Assembly: GCA_947396885.1 (NCBI GenBank) | Contig: OX377202.1 | Span: 84,424,408-84,488,407, forward strand | Direction: 5' to 3' | DNA: 64,000 nt | From: Heligmosomoides polygyrus polygyrus | Taxonomy: Eukaryota > Nematoda > Chromadorea > Rhabditida > Heligmosomidae | Part shown: one piece after another, positions 57,651 to 64,000 of the stretch | Layout of the letters: the number at the start of each line of letters is the position of its first letter | Position numbering within the stretch: position 1 is the stretch's first letter | Translations under genes and position numbers: made by a program | The notes under the pieces: generated by a model | What the model was told of the DNA's origin: nothing | What the model saw: only the letters and a program-made list of their open reading frames with translations | Databases searched by the model: none

Positions 57651-60432
57651 TTATTCACGATAAAAATTGAGATCCTAACAAAGTCACAGACAGCAATTGG
57701 AAGGGGGAGAGTGAATATTTATTTATTTCTCTATATGCGCCAAAAGGCGCGCTAGTACCAACGGCACAGCCCAAGAACAATGAACAGTAGGCAAACTCTT
57801 GAACCAAACAAGCTCAACATTAGACACTTCAAACTCAAGAATGGCAATATGAAGAAGGAAAAGACGGTTGGCAATAAAGCTTTGATTTCTATGCTTCTGT
57901 ATCATTGCCATCAGCATTGCACCATTACATAAGCAGAGCTGGTGTGAGGAAGCTTTGCCTTGAGGGAAACCCGTGAAAGTTGAGATTTTGAAGATAAGAC
58001 ATTGAGTAATGTTGTGAGCTGAGAAATTTAATAAAAAAAAATACTGATGTTTACAGTTAGAATCGCGAGGAGTAATGTTAAAAATCGCAAATTCAAATTT
58101 TATTCATCTCTGATAATCTCTTGAAATTGAATAACGAATGTGAAAGTTGGTGTAGAAGAAGACGGATGCAGACAAGAGGCCGAAAGTATCAACGGTTGCC
58201 ACCTCTTCCCAGTAGCTGCAACAATCCTAAACTTTCCCATTTTTTTATTGAAATATTTCTCGGGTTGAAAATTTTTGATGTGTTTATTTCCGCAAGTCTT
58301 CCGGCTTTTTGAACCGTCTGCCTTCGTGGATTGGTACTTGGTGCAAAGCTGACAACGGCAGCTAAAAGGGTAAAAACCGCATGCTGTTCCTAACACTCAG
58401 ACTCGACAGTACTCGAGCGTTCATAGTTGAAATTAAACACTCTGAAAGATGGAGACTAGCTGGTAGACTAAACCAGTTATCCTTCGATATCCAAGGAAAC
58501 AGACCGACTAGAGTTCACAGCAATAGCTTCAGAATGTGGCCATAGACGCATCCTTTCTCAATGAACGGCTGTCGGTGATCGGGGGTCGGTAGAGGTTCAT
58601 TTTTATGGTGAAATACACAATAATATCCTTCGAATGGCAGCAATCTTCCCAAGTTTGGGCCCTAAACGCGTTTGGTGGCATTTTCAATCTCCTTGTTCGG
58701 GTTCATATTAAGACAGCCAATTAGCAAACTCAAGGTGCTAAATGCTCAGGATATTCACTAACCTAGTCGCAACGGCCCAGCTTTTTTTCGAGCGTACTGA
58801 TATCAGGGGCCTGCGAACCAGCTCGATGCGGAGCCTACCTTCCATGTCTTGTCATTTCAAGTCAATTAGAAGGAATAGGTATCTTTAAACATTTATTACA
58901 AAGAAAAAAGATGCCACCACAGCAGTCCTTTGATAGAGAGAAAACGCGAATTCCGAGCTAAGTTACTGTTTCTCGAATGTAATTTGGGAAAACTGCAAGT
59001 TTTTGGTTTGCGTTCAGCGACTCCGCTTAGTTGAATGGTACCTCAGTTCTCAGGAATTTCTCGCCATCCTTCTCCGGCGAGTTCGAATCGATTTCATGGA
59101 ACCTGAAACCGTCATCAGACTATTTCGCTTATGCCAACTATATTCCACAACCAATAGTACCTGAGTAAGTTGATGTGAGAGCAGCGAGCGGCTGTGTACC
59201 GTCGCTGATTACGGTGAACGCAACGTGAGGCATGGCCATGTTCCAATGTGGCTCATAGCGTACTCCCGCTGTAACCTGCAACAATGCATCTGAAGGACAG
59301 CAGGAGCGAGTGGAGAATACACGTAGGTGAGGAATCGAAACCGAAGCATAAAGCAGAGGGGAAGAGAGGGCAGAAGGCTGGTCATCAACTGCACTGATGA
59401 AGGAACATTATAAAGGAACCACTGAACGGTGAAGAACGCTAGCTAACGCTGGTCACACGGACAGCACGAAAGACGCCTAACGACAACAGCACACATGAAC
59501 AAGGAAGAGCGAAGGACACCACATTGAAAACATTTGAAGGAGGCCTCCAGAAGCGCTCTACGAGCAGTAACCTTCAGGCCTTCCTCGCTATGTGGTCAGT
59601 ATTTCTATCGTGCAGCGCGCGGATCGCGCATTTCTAGTGCACCACAACATGGAAAGCAGCGCAAGCTAGATTAAGGAAAGACCGTTACGTTCCGAAGCCG
59701 AAGCACAGGATAGTCAATGGTATTCTCTCCGTCGCAGAAGCCCAACAGAGGAGGTGACGGCGACCAGCCTGCTGTTGTGAGCTTTCATCGTAGGGAAAAG
59801 TAAAAAAGAAAAAAGGAAGACGCCGGGGGACAGCAGGTCTTGTCCGTAGTGAAATTCACGATATCACAATTTGAACGCCAAGATTCCTGGAAAATCGGAC
59901 ATGGACACGAGGTGGCGTTAAGTGCACTGTTCAATTACACCCGAATAAATTAGGTGCGAAATTCGCTTGTTCCGACTGAGCTATCTGGCCAGGCAGACAT
60001 TTCTCCTCGTTCTCATTTGACACACGTTTCCGACCTGATGACCTAAATATTCTATTGTTACCACTTTACAATTACTTTCATGAGTCCTTAGCACCAGACT
60101 TCTCCTTACAGGAAGCGCCAGTGAGGAAACGAATAACTGGTAGAAAAAACTGATGTCTGATAGTCTTTTAATGTCAGAAGGAACAACAAAGGTGATAATA
60201 ACGGCATCCAATGAGGAAACAATGCCAACTGAGAACGTCGGGAAAATGATTGCACGGCCACATAACTTCGCCGACAAGTCCCCACACCAAGGTTTCCGAT
60301 GTCAAACTGAAGAACTGAAATCGTGGAGCAGACCGTCTAAGAGTTCCTCAGCAGTTTGTAATCTGACCGAGGCACTCTCAGAGCACTGTGGCGCACAATG
60401 GCGTAACAGACGGAGGAAGTGGCTTGGCGCAT
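57651..60432. other. Flank with no recognised gene
   Basis: Only short frames (under 115 codons) on both strands. I saw no conserved domain, RNA gene or clear repeat. Confidence 0.5.
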
Positions 60433-60610
60433 CACGAGGCTCACGAAGTGAAAGCACGGGTGAACGCGAGACGATGGCGAAACGCAGGATACGGTAGCCT
60501 CGATTTCGCCACTGGCGACAACACGAGGCTGGAAGCGCGTGTGAGGGCGAGGCGATGGCGAAACCCAGGATACGGTAGCCTCGATTTCGCCACTGGTGAC
60601 AACAGAGGCT
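60433..60610. repeat. Minisatellite, two units of 89 and 81 bp
   Basis: Copy 1 is 60433-60521 and copy 2 60522-60602, both starting CACGAGGCT; the start of a third is seen after 60602. The core GATACGGTAGCCTCGATTTC is identical in both. The core spacing of 81 bp is a multiple of three, so both strands stay open; the plus strand reads a repeated GYGSLDFATGDN. Copy 1 has 8 extra bases. Confidence 0.85.
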
Positions 60611-61445
60611 TCTGAAGGCTGGGCCTTCGCACCAGGTCTTCTGCTGGTGTGGAAGCTACTCGTTTCGCATCCCTGGTGTAGTTTCACGCTTGCAGATACC
60701 AGACAAGGCTGTACCTAGTCTCCCGCTACTGGATTTATGCAACGCCTTCCTTAGAACACTCCAGGTGCTAGTGACTGACACATTCGTGACACTTGCGGAA
60801 GCACAATGTGTTCAGTGCTGATGTGTGTATCTGTTGCGAAATTACCGGCTCGAACGAACACAATCAGGGAAGGACATGTCAATCAGTCTTTCCTTGAAAC
60901 GCTCCACACATTGCATGTGCGTCTTCTTATTGTTAGTGTTTTTTGTCCTGCTGAATTCGCACTGCGTTGCCTAGCAACTTTTTCTTCTGATGTCCGGGGC
61001 GAGTTGGACGCTGCTAAGATGAGCAGCACCTGTACAATACCGCCACACGTTCAACAAATGGAAAAACGCACTGCCATGGATTAATCCCTCGCAAACCGTC
61101 GTATTCCTAACAACTCCTACAGTACAAGGTTTAAAGTCGTAGTATACGTCGATAGACTCATGTCTTCAAGCTCTACGAAGTTTACTGCATATAAGCCCAA
61201 GTACACGTCGACTCCAGAGCGGAAGAACTGCTTCGCGGCCGGTCAGAAAATGACTCCAACAATGTTATGCGGTCGATCGTTCTGTTGGAGCGGTCGATTT
61301 CTGAAAACGAAAAGACGGACAGGCATTTCCTCGAACATGGTCTACCTTAGGTGTAGCTCCTATGCCGTACACAAATTGGGCTCCACCGCTATGAAATGTG
61401 TCTTGTAGAAGATTTCGAAGGCTGCATCCTATTGACACACAATAT
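60611..61445. other. Flank with no recognised gene
   Basis: Short frames only; nothing identified. Confidence 0.5.
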
Positions 61446-61725
61446 TTAAGTCTGTTCAGAAAGTAAGGGGTTTCAACCTTTTCCATAGCGCAGGAGAGGT
61501 CTGCTTTTCTACTTTTACCTTCCTTAGACGATGTTGGAGGGAACACGTCGTGATCGCGTGGACACTGTGTTTAGACGGAAGCATCAATTGTATGGTAGAA
61601 CAACTGTAAGTGGTTCGGGGCAGTGGTTTCGCGATTTAGAGCTCGAAAATGAGGCGGTTCATGGAAAGGCATCGCTTCTCAATGCGAGATGTGTGGATAA
61701 AACCCACAGTACTCTTCGGATTTAA
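61446..61725 (+). mobile_element. Possible mariner-like transposon remnant
   Basis: AAGTCTGTTCAGAAAGTAAG at 61449 resembles the kind of end seen in mariner-family elements. About 80 bp on, a short frame (61531-61725) reads QWFRDLELENEAV and then KASLLN. This recalls the helix-turn-helix part of mariner transposases (a WF..F..G..SLED..GRP-like pattern). No catalytic domain was found, and stops follow. The call rests on weak similarity from memory. Confidence 0.2.
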
Positions 61726-64000
61726 TGGGAGACATTAGGGTATATTTTAAGATTTACATACGGTGGTATAACGTAAAGACCGTTTTCTTGTTTTAAGGCT
61801 AAGGAAGATGCCTTATTAGTAGGCACTTTAACCCCTCATCGGCCTGCTAGGAGAATGGAAGTTCAGAGTTTTCCATGTTGTTGAAACGTTCAACCTTTTC
61901 TAATAGGTGCGATAACACCTTATAAGGAAACCATCGTGTACGACAATTCGGAGCGTTTTCCAGAATATCCAGGCAAAAACAGCTCTGTCAAACTGCTATG
62001 CATCCTGGTCATATTTGAATGGCGACGGGTGGAATAAAATTTGCGAATTAGCCTACCCTATCACTGTTATCAAGCGGATTCTTCGATCAAACCGCAAACG
62101 CGATGATGTTTCTTCCTTTTCCGTGAAGATCCTTGTGGAAGACATTGTTAAGGAATAGAAGAAAAACTCATTCTCCGTCTATCTACTGGAACAATGCAGG
62201 CATTCTGAGGATCAAGCAACTCTTAGCGGTGCCGCATTGCAGAAGGTCTGCGGAGCGGTCCATCCAAACCGTATTTGTTTTTCCAAAGCGGTTGAGAATG
62301 AACGCAGTTGTGAAGCTTCTGGGACTGACATCCCATACCGTTCTATGAGTTTAAAGGACGTGACCCTTTCGCGTGTTCATTCCTCAGAGGTGACTGTGCA
62401 CGTAACTTCTACTGCAATGGGAGCGCTCTAAAACTATGGAAACCTCAGATCTTCGAGAATCTGAGATCGGCGTGAGTACGTGAGTCGATGTCTCTGCTAC
62501 GGATTTGAACACGTCGCGGCTGTGGCTAACCGTCCGACCCCGAGCGAGTCGCCGTGACCGGTGGATATGCAACCGATAGGTGCACGGTCGTAAACCTGTA
62601 CCCAGAGGAGATACCGTCCCCGTTACGGTATGCTCTCCTACAGCGAGCTCCTCCCTACTGCCAGCGGGGGCTCACTTCTCACTTTTTCCCCACTAACGGC
62701 GGTCTCTCCTTCGCGACCTTCTCACACATTTCTAGAATATCCAGAGTGAAGTCTAGCCAGCCAAACATTCTCTCCTCGTCCTAATTCGACATATTTTGTT
62801 GCTGGGAGAGTACCCCATTCTCCCCCCCCCCCCTTTACAGCCACATAAAATTTATTCTGATGAGTTTTCAGCTTCAGACTGACGTAAGAAATGATGTAAG
62901 AAATGGAAATTAAAAGCAATGACATAAATGAATAAAAGCCTGAAGTCTAATGACGTAGCAATGCAGGAAGGAAAGATGTATTACAATGTTTTGCAATGAG
63001 AATGCGGGCCAAGTGAGAATGAGGAGGACGTTTGCATGGTCAGATATCCTCACTCGATATTTACCCGATGAAAATTACTTCTTATTCATGTCTCCCGGTG
63101 TGTTATCCAACAATACAAAGTATAAAAATGGAAGCATAAAAGCCGGCGTTAATCAGATTGTGGCATGCGCCGCACGCTCTCTAGATCTACGGAATTCCTG
63201 TGGAGGCGCATTAGGTCGGGGGTGTTGTGCTAGGCAAGGGAACGAATGGGGGACAAGGACACTCCCACGACCCCTTAATAGTAAATGGGGAGCTTTCCTA
63301 CAGAGCCTACTATCCAAAGGAGCCGCTACCGTAATTTGTCGTTGGGGCGCGCCAACTATCTCACGGCGGCGGTCCTTTAATTAGGCGCACCGTCTCCACT
63401 GTCACATTGTGTCGGCGTTATGTGCTTAACCCAACGAACTACGAATGAGAGTTTTACTTATTGAATACAGAGTTAGGCCAAGACGGCTAGGGGGAGGCTC
63501 TCCGTGTGTTAAGTGGTTATCCGCCTTGGTAAGAAGGCACACAAGTGCCCAATCATATCAGAGGTGGCCTAGCTCAGTTCACAGCTGGGGTATAACCAGT
63601 AGAACACACCAATGTTGTGTAAAAATTTTGATTTAGTGCAACACAGAACATCGTATAAGGCACACTGCCTTCCCCCGAGCCGCTTTGCGCCAGAATTTAT
63701 GGGGAACAAGGTCCTTGTTTTGACTCCTTTCGCTGTGAATGAGTACGACTTGTATGCGAGTTTTTTGGATATGATACTACGACTTCAGCGCAGATAGGCT
63801 CGGGGAGGGGGTTACCATGTAGGAACGCTTAATACGTTTTTGTGATCGAAATTAAAAATTTTAAGCAGCCGTACGGTGAACTGAGTCAGGTCGTTTCTTA
63901 CGTAATTGGACATACACGTGCCCTTCTACCAAGGCGAATATTCACTGAGCATATGTCGAGCCTATTTGCGCCATGATTTCCTCAGTAGAGCAAATACGAA
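61726..64000. other. Right end of window with no recognised gene
   Basis: Short frames only. Contains a 12-C homopolymer at 62822-62833. No domain or RNA gene identified. Confidence 0.5.

Noticed and set aside
59080..59100. GTTCGAATC as a tRNA B box
   Set aside because: No T stem pairing around it and no other tRNA arm.
62444..62466. Short inverted repeat CTCAGAT/ATCTGAG
   Set aside because: Seven base pairs only; expected by chance.

Overview
The window is nematode nuclear DNA dominated by one tandem array of linked 5S rRNA and SL1 spliced-leader RNA genes. Each unit of about 1.1 kb carries a 119-nt 5S rRNA gene on the plus strand and an SL1 RNA gene of about 97 nt on the minus strand. The 22-nt leader agrees with the canonical nematode SL1. 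It is followed by a GT splice donor, an Sm-site-like run and a 3' hairpin. Linkage of 5S and SL1 in opposite orientation is the arrangement known from Caenorhabditis, so a clade V nematode (perhaps a strongylid such as a hookworm) is the best guess; the species cannot be fixed from this sequence alone.

Layout. 1-2570 is a left flank with several small diverged repeats and no convincing gene. 2571-53534 is the array: 46 5S genes and 46 SL1 loci, of which 44 SL1 copies are intact, one is truncated at the left edge and one runs into a gap. Units 1-15 are type A (period 1118 bp, sometimes 1117 or 1119). A run of exactly 200 N lies at 19353-19552. Units 16-46 are type B (period 1115 bp, sometimes 1116). 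A and B differ by about 27 substitutions and 3 small indels, all in the spacers; the SL1 RNA and the common 5S sequence are the same in both. Rare variants recur every four units in both sub-arrays, which suggests multi-unit duplication. 53535-64000 is a right flank without a confident protein gene. It holds a tRNA-like gene with an odd anticodon arm, a very long near-perfect hairpin, a diverged duplicated repeat, an in-frame 81-89 bp minisatellite and a possible mariner-like remnant.

Function. 5S rRNA (RNA polymerase III, internal promoter) enters the large ribosomal subunit. SL1 RNA, carried as an Sm-class snRNP, donates its 22-nt exon to the 5' ends of many nematode mRNAs by trans-splicing. 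Within a unit the two genes diverge from a 577-bp GC-rich spacer; between units they converge on a 325-bp AT-rich spacer. Long open frames that recur in every unit are judged non-coding: three of them overlap on both strands, the longest starts at GTG, and amino-acid-changing differences are tolerated.
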